From an uncultured Acetatifactor sp. (lineage in GTDB: Bacteria; Bacillota; Clostridia; Lachnospirales; Lachnospiraceae), in the NCBI GenBank assembly GCA_947624245.1, contig CANQJL010000011.1:19107-83106 (forward strand): a stretch of DNA of 64,000 bases. Direction: 5' to 3'. The notes beneath the pieces were generated by a model that saw nothing but the letters and a program-made list of their open reading frames with translations, made no database searches and was not told the origin of the DNA. Position numbers and translations under genes: made by a program. The first letter of the stretch is position 1. The number at the start of each line of letters is the position of its first letter. Of this stretch, positions 1 to 7,139 are shown piece after piece.

Positions 1-2
1 TG

Positions 3-398
3 GTCTGGGCCCTGTGTCTGCCGCTCTGTCTCCTGTACTTTTTCGGAGGGACCTTTTTACTGCACTTTTTCATCGACGCGCCCACGCCGCAAGCCATACA
101 TACAGGAATTCTGTTTCTGCGGATCCTCTCGCCCTTTTACTTTATTGTGTCGGCAAAATTGGCGGCCGACGGTATCCTGCGGGGCGCCGGCATGATGACA
201 AAGTTCATGATATCCACCTTTACCGACCTGATTCTGCGCGTCGGTCTGGCAATCGTTCTTTCGGGGACGTTTCTGGGAGAGACGGGCATATGGTGTGCCT
301 GGCCCATCGGCTGGACGGTGGCGACGGTTCTCTCCGTTGCTTTCTATCGTTCCGGTAAATGGGAGGAACGCAGTGAGGCGCCTGCCGATATGAATTGA
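3..398 (+). CDS. MATE family efflux transporter, C-terminal fragment
   Basis: The reading frame is open from the left edge of the window to the TGA at 396-398, so only about the last 131 residues are visible. They form several hydrophobic segments (around YFFGGTFLLHFFID, LFLRILSPFYFIVSAKL and the final GWTVATVLSVAFY) separated by short loops. The stretch SAKLAADGILRGAGMMTKFM resembles the 'G-x-LRG-x-G' region of MATE exporters, which exchange drugs or metabolites for Na+ or H+ across the membrane. The family assignment is from pattern only. The start and most of the transporter lie upstream of the window. The next gene's promoter begins immediately after the stop. Confidence 0.7.
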   Translation, partial: VWALCLPLCLLYFFGGTFLLHFFIDAPTPQAIHTGILFLRILSPFYFIVSAKLAADGILRGAGMMTKFMISTFTDLILRVGLAIVLSGTFLGETGIWCAWPIGWTVATVLSVAFYRSGKWEERSEAPADMN

Positions 399-406
399 CA
401 TTTTTG

Positions 407-435
407 TTGACGAACCGCAAAAGAGGTATTATGAT
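407..435 (+). promoter_or_regulatory. Sigma-70/SigA-type promoter for the ParB-like/BMP gene
   Basis: TTGACG at 407-412 and TATGAT at 430-435 are separated by 17 bases, a near-consensus housekeeping promoter. It lies about 57 bases upstream of the start at 492. A second TTGACA at 395-400 overlaps the preceding stop codon but has no matching -10. Confidence 0.6.
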
Positions 436-491
436 AAGGGACTGAAAGAATAGAGAATAGAAGAGTCAAATGGAAAAGAGGTCGATGCGGT

Positions 492-2426
492 ATGTCATAT
501 GAAGAATATACCAATGCTTTGAAGGCAGGACAAAAAGAATATCGCGCCCGCCTGCAGAAAGGAAATTATCCTTATCTGCCGGCTTTAGATGAGATACTGT
601 CCTATGTAAGTGTGGAATATGAGGTGAGTCTGGGGCTGTGCGAGGTCCCTCTGGAGCTGATCGTGGGGACCAGAACCAGAGGCCGGACCAATGCCTTTGC
701 GGCTAATTTTATGCCCCTTCTGCCGGCGAATTCGGAGTTCGGCAGCAAGTGGATCAAGCTGTGTACTTCTCTGCAGGAGGAGGGACTGCGGGATTCCGTA
801 AAGGTGTACGAGTTCATGAACCGCTTTTATGTGCTGGAAGGAAATAAGCGCGTCAGCGTTCTGAAATATCTGGACGCCTACAGCGTGCCCTGCACGGTAA
901 TCCGGGTAGTGCCTAAGCGCACGGATTCCAAGGAAAATCAGATATATTATGAGTTTTTGGATTTCTATGAGATCACAAAGGTAAACTATATCAATTTCAG
1001 TGAAAAGGGCAGATTTGCCGAGCTTTTGAAGCAGATTGGCACGCCCAAAGGAGAAAAATGGTCGTCTGACGACCGACTGGAATTCAATTCCGTCTATGCC
1101 CGTTTCCGCAAGGCGTTTGAGTCAAAGGGCGGCGGCAAACTCCCGATCACCGTGGGAGACGCTCTTTTGGCGTTTATAACCGTATACGGCTATCAGGAGA
1201 CCAAGCAGAAGACGGCTGAGGAGATCAAGAACAATCTGGCCAAGGTCTGGGACGAATTTGTGGTGCTGACGAAAGACCAGACCATTGAGCTGTCCATGGA
1301 ACCGCCCAAGGAAAGCGGAACGCCCAATCGTTATAGGAATCTGCTCAATTTGATCCTTCCCGACAATGCGGGCAAGGTCAAGATCGCGTTCTTTTATGAG
1401 AAGACCCACAGAACCTCCAGCTGGACCTACAGCCATGAGCTGGGGCGGCTGTATCTGGAAAATGTGCTTCCCGGTCAGATAGAGACGGCGCGGTTCGAGA
1501 ACGTTGTGGCCGGTGAGAACGACCTGGAGATCATGACGCAGGCCATCAAAGAGGGATATAATCTTCTCTTTACCACCAGCGCGGTGATGATGTCTGCCAG
1601 CTTAAAGATTGCGGCAAATTATCCGGACGTAAAGATCCTGAACTGCTCCCTCAATACGTCCCACCCGACGCTGCGGACCTATCATGCCAGAATGTACGAG
1701 GCAAAGTTTCTGGCAGGCGCCATCGCAGGTTCCCTGACCACTACGAATAAGATCGGCTACATCGCGGATTATCCCATCTACGGCAGAGCCGCGAATATCA
1801 ACGCCTTTGCGCTGGGCGCCAGAATGGTGAATCCCCACGCGAAGATCTATCTGGACTGGAACACGTTAAAGGAACGGGTGCGGATCACCGATGATCCGGA
1901 AATCAACTATATCATGGACAAGGATATTGCGTCGCCCGTTACGGCGTCTCGGCATTTCGGACTCTACCGTCTGGGCGGGGAGACTCCGGACAATCTGGCC
2001 ATGACCACCTGGCACTGGGGCAAGCTCTATGAGAAGATCGTCCGCAGCGTGCTGAACGGAACATGGAAGGAGGAAGATGCCGCTACGGGAAGCCGTGCCA
2101 TCAACTATTTCTGGGGCCTGTCCTCCGGCGTGGTGGATCTGATCTGCTCCCAGAATCTCCCGTCAGGTACTAGGCGGCTGGTGGATCTGCTCCGCAATAA
2201 CATTTGTTCGGATACCCTGATTCCTTTTTCCGGTGAACTTTTTGCACAGGACGGAAGCGCAATGAATCAGGCCGATCAGATCATACCGCCCCAGGACATT
2301 ATTACAATGGACTGGCTGGTGGACAACGTAGTGGGAAGCATTCCCTCTATATCCGATCTGACACAGGAAGCGCAGGCGATTGTTAAATTACAGGGACTGA
2401 ACAAAATACAGGAACCTGATACCTGA
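492..2426 (+). CDS. ParB/sulfiredoxin-like domain fused to a BMP-type ligand-binding domain (cytoplasmic)
   Basis: 644 residues. There is no signal peptide or lipobox, so the protein should stay in the cytoplasm. Residues ~50-135 resemble a ParB N-terminal fold: 'EVPLELIVGTRTRGRTNAF' is like the ParB 'vPv..I.p...R' strand, and 'RFYVLEGNKRVSVLKYL' (GNKR at 117-120) is like the ParB nucleotide-binding 'GERR' box. From about residue 295 (KVKIAFFYEKTHRTSSWTYS) to ~600 the protein resembles the BMP/PnrA/Med family of nucleoside-binding periplasmic proteins (LLFTTSAVMMSAS, KFLAGAIAGSLTTTNKIGYI). Those proteins are normally exported lipoproteins. The combination suggests an intracellular nucleoside sensor, but its function is unknown. 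It has its own promoter, and a phosphoesterase gene lies 45 bases downstream. Confidence 0.8.
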   Translation: MSYEEYTNALKAGQKEYRARLQKGNYPYLPALDEILSYVSVEYEVSLGLCEVPLELIVGTRTRGRTNAFAANFMPLLPANSEFGSKWIKLCTSLQEEGLRDSVKVYEFMNRFYVLEGNKRVSVLKYLDAYSVPCTVIRVVPKRTDSKENQIYYEFLDFYEITKVNYINFSEKGRFAELLKQIGTPKGEKWSSDDRLEFNSVYARFRKAFESKGGGKLPITVGDALLAFITVYGYQETKQKTAEEIKNNLAKVWDEFVVLTKDQTIELSMEPPKESGTPNRYRNLLNLILPDNAGKVKIAFFYEKTHRTSSWTYSHELGRLYLENVLPGQIETARFENVVAGENDLEIMTQAIKEGYNLLFTTSAVMMSASLKIAANYPDVKILNCSLNTSHPTLRTYHARMYEAKFLAGAIAGSLTTTNKIGYIADYPIYGRAANINAFALGARMVNPHAKIYLDWNTLKERVRITDDPEINYIMDKDIASPVTASRHFGLYRLGGETPDNLAMTTWHWGKLYEKIVRSVLNGTWKEEDAATGSRAINYFWGLSSGVVDLICSQNLPSGTRRLVDLLRNNICSDTLIPFSGELFAQDGSAMNQADQIIPPQDIITMDWLVDNVVGSIPSISDLTQEAQAIVKLQGLNKIQEPDT

Positions 2427-2470
2427 TACGGAACAAAAGGACACCTTTTCAAGAAAAGCGGGAATCATTC

Positions 2471-3076
2471 ATGAAAATCATGGCCATCGGCGACCAGGAA
2501 TCTAAATTATTGTGGGATTACTTTGATAAAAGTTATCTGGAGGGGATCGATCTGATACTTTCCTGCGGAGATTTAAAACCGCAGTATCTTTCCTTTCTGG
2601 CGACTTTTACGCACGCCCCGATCCTGTATGTCCATGGCAATCACGATGACCGCTACGAAAAGATCCCGCCCGACGGCTGCATCTGTATCGAGGATAAGAT
2701 TTATGTTCACAACGGTGTCCGCATACTGGGACTGGGAGGCTCCATGCGCTATAAGCCGGGGGATCATCCGTACACCCAGTACACGCCGGCCCAGATGCGA
2801 TGGCGCGTGAGGAAGCTGTGGCTGAAGCTGAAGTACCACGGAGGGTTTGATATTCTGCTGACCCATGCTCCGGCCTATCAGCTGAACGACGGGGAGGATC
2901 TTCCCCACAGAGGCTTCGAGGCGTTTCGGTTCCTGCTGGACAAATACAAGCCGGCCTACTTTGTCCATGGGCATGTACACTTGAATTACGGCAGAAAATA
3001 TCCCCGTACATGCACTTACAACGACACACAGGTCATCAACGCCTTTGAGAAGTATACTTTTGAAATAGACCTATGA
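2471..3076 (+). CDS. Calcineurin-like metallophosphoesterase
   Basis: 201 residues. The metal-binding signature of calcineurin-like phosphoesterases is present: CGD at 32-34, GNHDD at 56-60, THAP in the second half and a final VHGHVH. The length suits a single-domain YfcE/MJ0936-like enzyme, which hydrolyses phosphodiesters or phosphomonoesters in the cytoplasm. The substrate cannot be deduced. It follows the ParB-like/BMP gene by 45 bases and probably shares its transcript. If that protein senses a nucleoside, a nucleotide-type substrate would fit, but this is inference. A terminator follows the stop. Confidence 0.85.
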   Translation: MKIMAIGDQESKLLWDYFDKSYLEGIDLILSCGDLKPQYLSFLATFTHAPILYVHGNHDDRYEKIPPDGCICIEDKIYVHNGVRILGLGGSMRYKPGDHPYTQYTPAQMRWRVRKLWLKLKYHGGFDILLTHAPAYQLNDGEDLPHRGFEAFRFLLDKYKPAYFVHGHVHLNYGRKYPRTCTYNDTQVINAFEKYTFEIDL

Positions 3077-3096
3077 AAATACAAAAACGCATACCG

Positions 3097-3139
3097 CCGC
3101 TGAAATCTCCGTTTTGTCGGAAATTTCAGCGGTTTTTTT
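3097..3139 (+). terminator. Rho-independent terminator after the metallophosphoesterase
   Basis: A perfect 10-bp stem, CCGCTGAAAT (3097-3106) with ATTTCAGCGG (3123-3132), is followed by seven T residues (3133-3139). It closes the 492-3076 transcription unit. Confidence 0.9.
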
Positions 3140-3210
3140 GTAACTATTTGTAAAACGGTGTCATACCCTATGATAAGAGATTTCGGGAGCGGTGTCTCGG
3201 GAGAACGAAG

Positions 3211-3756
3211 ATGCGTCGCAAGAGCAGGGTATTTTTGCTTCTTATCATATTGTTTCTGCTGCTGTTACTTGTCATAGCAGGGATTTTGGCGGTACACAGA
3301 GCGTGGTGTGACAGGAACCGGATAGAGATCCCCGGTCCCGTCGATGGAGCGGGCGGCGGAGTGGACCTTGTCATCGATCCGAATGCGGAGGAGGATTCCC
3401 GGCACGAGAACAGTGCTGATGCGGAGCAGGGAGTGGTCATTGCGGGACGGGAATCTATGGTCGTTTCCGCAAACAAAAGAGAAGCCGCAGTGGATTTCTT
3501 TAATCCGGAGGAAAATGCACGGTTCTATTACCTGACCTTTGAACTACGGTTGTACGGAGGTGACGGACAGGACTATGAGGTGCTGTATACTTCAGGACTT
3601 GTGGAGCCGGGAAAGCACATTTATCGAATCACACTTTCCCGCAGTCTGGAAAAGGGTGTGTACGAAGCGGTGATCCATGTCCAGCCCTACCGAATGAATG
3701 AGGAGAAAACGCCTACCAACAATGCCGATATGAAGATCAGGCTCATTGTAAATTGA
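3211..3756 (+). CDS. Membrane-anchored protein of unknown function
   Basis: 181 residues, family not recognised. Residues ~7-29 (FLLLIILFLLLLLVIAGILAV) form a single hydrophobic anchor after the basic MRRKSR, so the rest should face outside. An acidic linker (~50-75) leads into a beta-rich domain (~85-181) with alternating strands such as YYLTFELRLYG and GVYEAVIHVQPYR. The start is supported by GGGAGAA eight bases upstream. It is followed after 27 bases by a secreted protein, and the pair may work together at the cell surface. No known catalytic motif is visible. Confidence 0.75.
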   Translation: MRRKSRVFLLLIILFLLLLLVIAGILAVHRAWCDRNRIEIPGPVDGAGGGVDLVIDPNAEEDSRHENSADAEQGVVIAGRESMVVSANKREAAVDFFNPEENARFYYLTFELRLYGGDGQDYEVLYTSGLVEPGKHIYRITLSRSLEKGVYEAVIHVQPYRMNEEKTPTNNADMKIRLIVN

Positions 3757-3783
3757 TTAAAAAATAACGGAATGAGGGATAGC

Positions 3784-4278
3784 ATGAAAAAACTGTCAGT
3801 GGTCATCCTGACCGCAGTCCTGCTTTTGGCCGGTCCGTCCCTGCGGCTGGCATCTGCAGGGGACATCATAACGCAGGACTCCGGGGAAAAGAGCGGAAAT
3901 ATCACGGTGGGATATGATGCAGGCGTGGCTTATACGGTAACGATTCCCGCCAGTGTAACGTTTACCGATTCCGAAAAAAGGATCGAGAGACCTCTTCAGG
4001 TAAACAATATAGTACTGAACGAAGGCAGCACGCTTTCCGTCAATATTGCAAGCGCCAATCATTTTAAAATGACGCACGGAGAGGGGTATATTGAATACAG
4101 CCTTCTGGTGAATTCCAACGCGGTCCCGAAGGAGGACAGCTTTAATGTGCTGAAGGTGGCCGCCGGCGACAAGTCGGGCTGGGCCATTCTGGAGTTCGTC
4201 ACAGACCTGAATACGGAGTATGCGACCTATGCGGGCAGCTATACGGACACGCTTACCTTTACGGTGACGATCAACTGA
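3784..4278 (+). CDS. Secreted beta-sandwich protein of unknown function
   Basis: About 164 residues from the ATG at 3784. This start is preferred over the in-frame ATG at 3772 because GAGGGAT lies just upstream. A clear signal peptide (MKKLSVVILTAVLLLAGPS) ends near ASA-GD. The mature part resembles the beta-rich surface domains of Gram-positive bacteria, with GNITVGYDAGVAYTVTIPAS near the front and AGSYTDTLTFTVTIN at the very end. No LPXTG motif, transmembrane tail or cysteines were seen, so its attachment to the wall is unclear. It sits between a membrane-anchored hypothetical protein and the BceRS genes. A role in the envelope is inferred from location only. Confidence 0.75.
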   Translation: MKKLSVVILTAVLLLAGPSLRLASAGDIITQDSGEKSGNITVGYDAGVAYTVTIPASVTFTDSEKRIERPLQVNNIVLNEGSTLSVNIASANHFKMTHGEGYIEYSLLVNSNAVPKEDSFNVLKVAAGDKSGWAILEFVTDLNTEYATYAGSYTDTLTFTVTIN

Positions 4279-4314
4279 ACATTGGCCATAAATCTGTTCC
4301 CACAGAGAAAAATA

Positions 4315-4323
4315 TGATACAAT
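4315..4323 (+). promoter_or_regulatory. Extended -10 promoter for the BceR-like regulator
   Basis: TGATACAAT (TG-n-TACAAT) at 4315-4323 lies about 60 bases before the start at 4384. No good -35 is visible. The same 12 bases ATATGATACAAT recur in the promoter of the xylan locus (9185-9196). Confidence 0.45.
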
Positions 4324-4383
4324 CATGGAGGATAAGCCGGACGAGATTTTTAAGAGCTTGAATCCGCGGGAAAGGAGAGGGCC

Positions 4384-5055
4384 ATGTATCGGATTTTGAT
4401 CGTTGAGGACGATCTCTCCATGGCATCGGCCATGAAGAAGCAGATCGAATCGTGGGGAAACGAGGTAAGACTGGTGGAAGATTTTCAGGACGTGCTCTCT
4501 GCTTTTGTCGGGTACGATCCCCATATGGTGCTTATGGACATTATGCTGCCGTTCTTCAACGGATACCACTGGTGCAGCGAGATACGGAAGATTTCAGGCG
4601 TGCCTGTGATCTTTATCTCCTCCGCCTCTGACAACATGAACATAGTCATGGCCATGAATATGGGCGGAGATGACTTTATTCCCAAGCCTGTGGATCTAAG
4701 TGTCATGATGGCAAAGATACAGGCACTGCTGCGAAGGACTTACGATATGGTCGGAAAGATTCCCGTTCTGGAGCATCGGGGAGCGGTCTTAAATCTCAAC
4801 GACACCTCTCTGACGTTTGGGGAGGAGCGTGCGGAGCTGACAAAGAATGAATTCCGCATTCTGCAGACGCTCCTTGAGAACAAGGGAAAAGTGGTCAGCA
4901 GAGACACGTTGATGACAAGGCTCTGGCAGACAGACAGCTATGTGGAGGAGAACACGCTGACGGTAAATATTGCCCGGCTTCGGAAAAAGCTGGAGAATAT
5001 AGGGCTGGAAGGATTTATCGCCACAAAAGTCGGAAACGGTTATATCATCGAGTGA
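4384..5055 (+). CDS. OmpR-family response regulator, BceR-like
   Basis: 223 residues. The receiver domain occupies ~1-115, with the acidic pocket VEDD (7-10), phospho-acceptor Asp52 in MDIMLP, and K/P near 'IPKPVD'. A C-terminal winged-helix DNA-binding domain (~130-223) carries 'LTKNEFRILQTLLENKGKVV' and a final 'IATKVGNGYIIE'. The order regulator, kinase, ATPase, permease is that of BceRS-BceAB modules, which sense cell-wall-active peptides and induce their own export and detoxification pump. The start has a good Shine-Dalgarno sequence (GGAAAGGAGAGG). The regulator and kinase genes are separated by an unusual 167-base structured segment. Confidence 0.9.
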   Translation: MYRILIVEDDLSMASAMKKQIESWGNEVRLVEDFQDVLSAFVGYDPHMVLMDIMLPFFNGYHWCSEIRKISGVPVIFISSASDNMNIVMAMNMGGDDFIPKPVDLSVMMAKIQALLRRTYDMVGKIPVLEHRGAVLNLNDTSLTFGEERAELTKNEFRILQTLLENKGKVVSRDTLMTRLWQTDSYVEENTLTVNIARLRKKLENIGLEGFIATKVGNGYIIE

Positions 5056-5222
5056 GGAGATAGTGTGAAAAATAAGCTCGATAGCTTATTTTTCACACGG
5101 CAATTTGTGCCGGAGCGCCACAAATTGCTTTGAGGGCAGATGAGAAATCGCATTCGCAAACTGTATTTACAGTTTTTTCTCCATCGCCCCGTCGCGTAAA
5201 ACGCTCCGGAATGGGGATTATT
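5056..5222 (+). other. Structured non-coding segment between response regulator and kinase
   Basis: Three perfect inverted repeats lie in tandem. The first is a 16-bp stem, 5063-5078 with 5083-5098, around the 4-base loop CGAT. The second is a 10-bp stem, GCAATTTGTG (5100-5109) with CACAAATTGC (5119-5128). The third is an 8-bp stem, AAACTGTA (5158-5165) with TACAGTTT (5168-5175), running into T residues. The loop of the second hairpin contains CCGGAGCG (5110-5117), which is complementary to CGCTCCGG (5202-5209) near the kinase start, so alternative or pseudoknot pairing is possible. It could be an attenuator, an RNA-processing site or a small mobile palindromic element. Confidence 0.6.
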
Positions 5223-6230
5223 ATGGAAAAGGAAAAGTGGTACCGGCTGCCGGGGAGCTTTCTGTGGCAGTACCGCACAACGGCAGTGACGCTCCTACTG
5301 TTCTTTGTAATCTATGCCGTGATATTGGCTCTGTATGCCGTAGAGCCGGAGGCTTACCTGTATGCCACGGCGCTGTGCGGTCTTGCCGTGATGATTCTGG
5401 CAGGAATCCGATTTGCAGGCTTTGTCAGGGAGTACCGATGCCGGCGGCGGCTCCTGCCGAATATAGGGCTGGAATATGAGCATCTTCCCAAAGCGCGTAC
5501 CGTTCCGGAAAAGGAATATCAGGAGATGATAGTCGCTCTTGGCAGGATCAATACCGCCCTTCTTGCGGATCGGCAGAAGGAGCGGCAGGAGAGCCTCGAT
5601 TATTACACTACCTGGGTCCACCAGATCAAGACGCCCATTGCGGTGATGCGCATGAATCTGCAGGGCGAGGATACCGAGGAGCACAGGGAGCTTCTGGCAG
5701 AGCTTTTCAGGATCGAGCAGTATGTGGACATGGTGCTTTCCTACATAAGACTGGGCAGCAGCCAGACAGATTTTCTGTTTCAGGAATACGATCTGGACGC
5801 GATCATCAAGCAGGCTGTCCGCAAATATGCCTCCCAGTTCGTCAGATGCAAGATCCGTCTGATCTATGAACCGGTGCACATGACCGTGCTGACGGACGAA
5901 AAGTGGCTGTTGTTCATTCTGGAGCAGCTCTTGTCCAATGCGGTGAAATATACTCGAAAGGGCACGGTCACCATAGCGGTCTCTTCGGATAAGATATTGT
6001 CTGTGACGGATACAGGCATGGGCATTGCACCGGAAGATCTCCCCCGTATTTTTGAAAAAGGCTTTACCGGCTATCACGGCAGAATGGATAAGAAAGCCAC
6101 GGGTCTGGGGCTGTATCTGTGTAAGCAGACCGCCGTAAAGCTGGGAATCGGCATCGACGTCTCGTCAACGCCGGGGAAGGGCAGCACTTTTTCTCTGGAT
6201 CTGCACAAGGACCCCCTTGCAATGGAATGA
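5223..6230 (+). CDS. Intramembrane-sensing histidine kinase, BceS-like
   Basis: 335 residues from the ATG at 5223, which is preceded by GGGG; in-frame starts further upstream would run into the structured segment. Two transmembrane helices (~20-40 and ~45-65) are separated by a very short loop, which is typical of kinases that sense through their partner ABC permease rather than by an extracellular domain. The dimerisation box holds the phospho-accepting His133 in WVHQIKTPI. The ATPase part has N-box QLLSNAVKYT, G1 VTDTGMGI and G2 GLGLYLCK. It should phosphorylate the response regulator at 4384 in response to the BceAB pump encoded downstream. Confidence 0.9.
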   Translation: MEKEKWYRLPGSFLWQYRTTAVTLLLFFVIYAVILALYAVEPEAYLYATALCGLAVMILAGIRFAGFVREYRCRRRLLPNIGLEYEHLPKARTVPEKEYQEMIVALGRINTALLADRQKERQESLDYYTTWVHQIKTPIAVMRMNLQGEDTEEHRELLAELFRIEQYVDMVLSYIRLGSSQTDFLFQEYDLDAIIKQAVRKYASQFVRCKIRLIYEPVHMTVLTDEKWLLFILEQLLSNAVKYTRKGTVTIAVSSDKILSVTDTGMGIAPEDLPRIFEKGFTGYHGRMDKKATGLGLYLCKQTAVKLGIGIDVSSTPGKGSTFSLDLHKDPLAME

Positions 6231-6263
6231 GCAAGAACAGCAGCCTTACAAAAACGTCACATC

Positions 6264-6311
6264 AAACGGCCAAAATGTCACCTGACTCGATGTCGGACAC
6301 GGCGGCCGTTT
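6264..6311 (+). promoter_or_regulatory. Inverted repeat between kinase and ABC genes, candidate operator
   Basis: AAACGGCC (6264-6271) pairs perfectly with GGCCGTTT (6304-6311). The intervening bases contain repeated TGTC/GACA half-sites (ATGTCAC, ATGTCGGACA). The location, directly upstream of the bceA-like gene, is where BceR-type regulators bind. The T-run after the second arm is short (TTTTGTTA), so a weak terminator is also possible. The assignment is inference. Confidence 0.35.
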
Positions 6312-6367
6312 TGTTATATTCGGAATATAAGTACAGCGGGGACGCTGAAAGTCAAGGAGGTCATAAG

Positions 6368-7138
6368 ATGGCAATATTGGAGGTTTCCTGTCTGAAAAAG
6401 ATATACACCACGCGCTTTGGAGGCAATCAGGTACAGGCGCTGACCAACGTATCTTTTTCGGTGGAGCAGGGGGAGTATGTGGCAATCATGGGAGAGTCCG
6501 GATCCGGTAAGACCACACTGTTGAATATTCTGGCAGCGCTGGACAAGCCTACCGGCGGCAGAGTGGCGCTGGACGGAAAGGATCTGAGCAGCATCAAAGA
6601 GCGGGAGATTGCGGCTTTTCGGCGGGATCATCTGGGGTTCGTATTTCAGGATTTTAATCTGCTGGATACCTTCAGCATTAAGGACAATATTTTTCTTCCC
6701 ATGGTGCTCGGCGGTAAAAGCGTAAGAGAGATGAAGGCGCGCCTGAATCCCATCGCGTCGAAGCTCGGCATCACGGAAATTCTGGAAAAGTTTCCCTATG
6801 AGGTGTCCGGCGGCCAGAAGCAGCGCGCGGCTGTCGCCAGAGCATTGATTACGAATCCCAGACTGATTTTGGCAGACGAGCCCACAGGCGCTCTGGACTC
6901 CAAATCCGCCACGGGACTTTTGCGTGTATTTGGAGAGCTCAACAGGGAGGGTCAGACCATTCTGATGGTGACCCATTCCACCGGAGCGGCCAGTCACGCG
7001 GGACGGGTGCTGTTCATCAAGGACGGCGAGGTGTTCCATCAAATCTACCGCGGCGAAAGCACCAGCGAGCAGATGTACCAGAAGATCACGGATACCCTGA
7101 CACTGTTGGCGGCACAGAACGTAAGGGGGGAGGTCTAG
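6368..7138 (+). CDS. ABC transporter ATP-binding protein, BceA-like
   Basis: 256 residues from the ATG at 6368, which has a strong AAGGAGG (6354-6360); the open frame runs further upstream without a ribosome site. Walker A is GESGSGKTT, the signature is VSGGQKQRAAVARAL, Walker B is LILADEPTGALD, and the switch histidine lies in MVTHS. The sequence belongs to the LolD/MacB/BceA group that energises FtsX-like permeases. It ends one base before the permease start, so the two are translationally coupled. It should power removal or shielding of cell-wall-targeting peptides and provide the flux signal to the BceS-like kinase. Confidence 0.93.
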   Translation: MAILEVSCLKKIYTTRFGGNQVQALTNVSFSVEQGEYVAIMGESGSGKTTLLNILAALDKPTGGRVALDGKDLSSIKEREIAAFRRDHLGFVFQDFNLLDTFSIKDNIFLPMVLGGKSVREMKARLNPIASKLGITEILEKFPYEVSGGQKQRAAVARALITNPRLILADEPTGALDSKSATGLLRVFGELNREGQTILMVTHSTGAASHAGRVLFIKDGEVFHQIYRGESTSEQMYQKITDTLTLLAAQNVRGEV

Positions 7139-7139
7139 T

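Noticed and set aside
5158..5179. Third hairpin in the bceR-bceS gap as a classical terminator
   Set aside because: The stem is AT-rich with a two-base loop, so although T residues follow it is unlikely to terminate efficiently on its own.
5130..5222. N-terminal extension of the kinase (start at 5130 or 5211)
   Set aside because: The extension would cover the hairpin region and adds a low-quality sequence before the normal BceS-like start. The ATG at 5223 has a better ribosome site.
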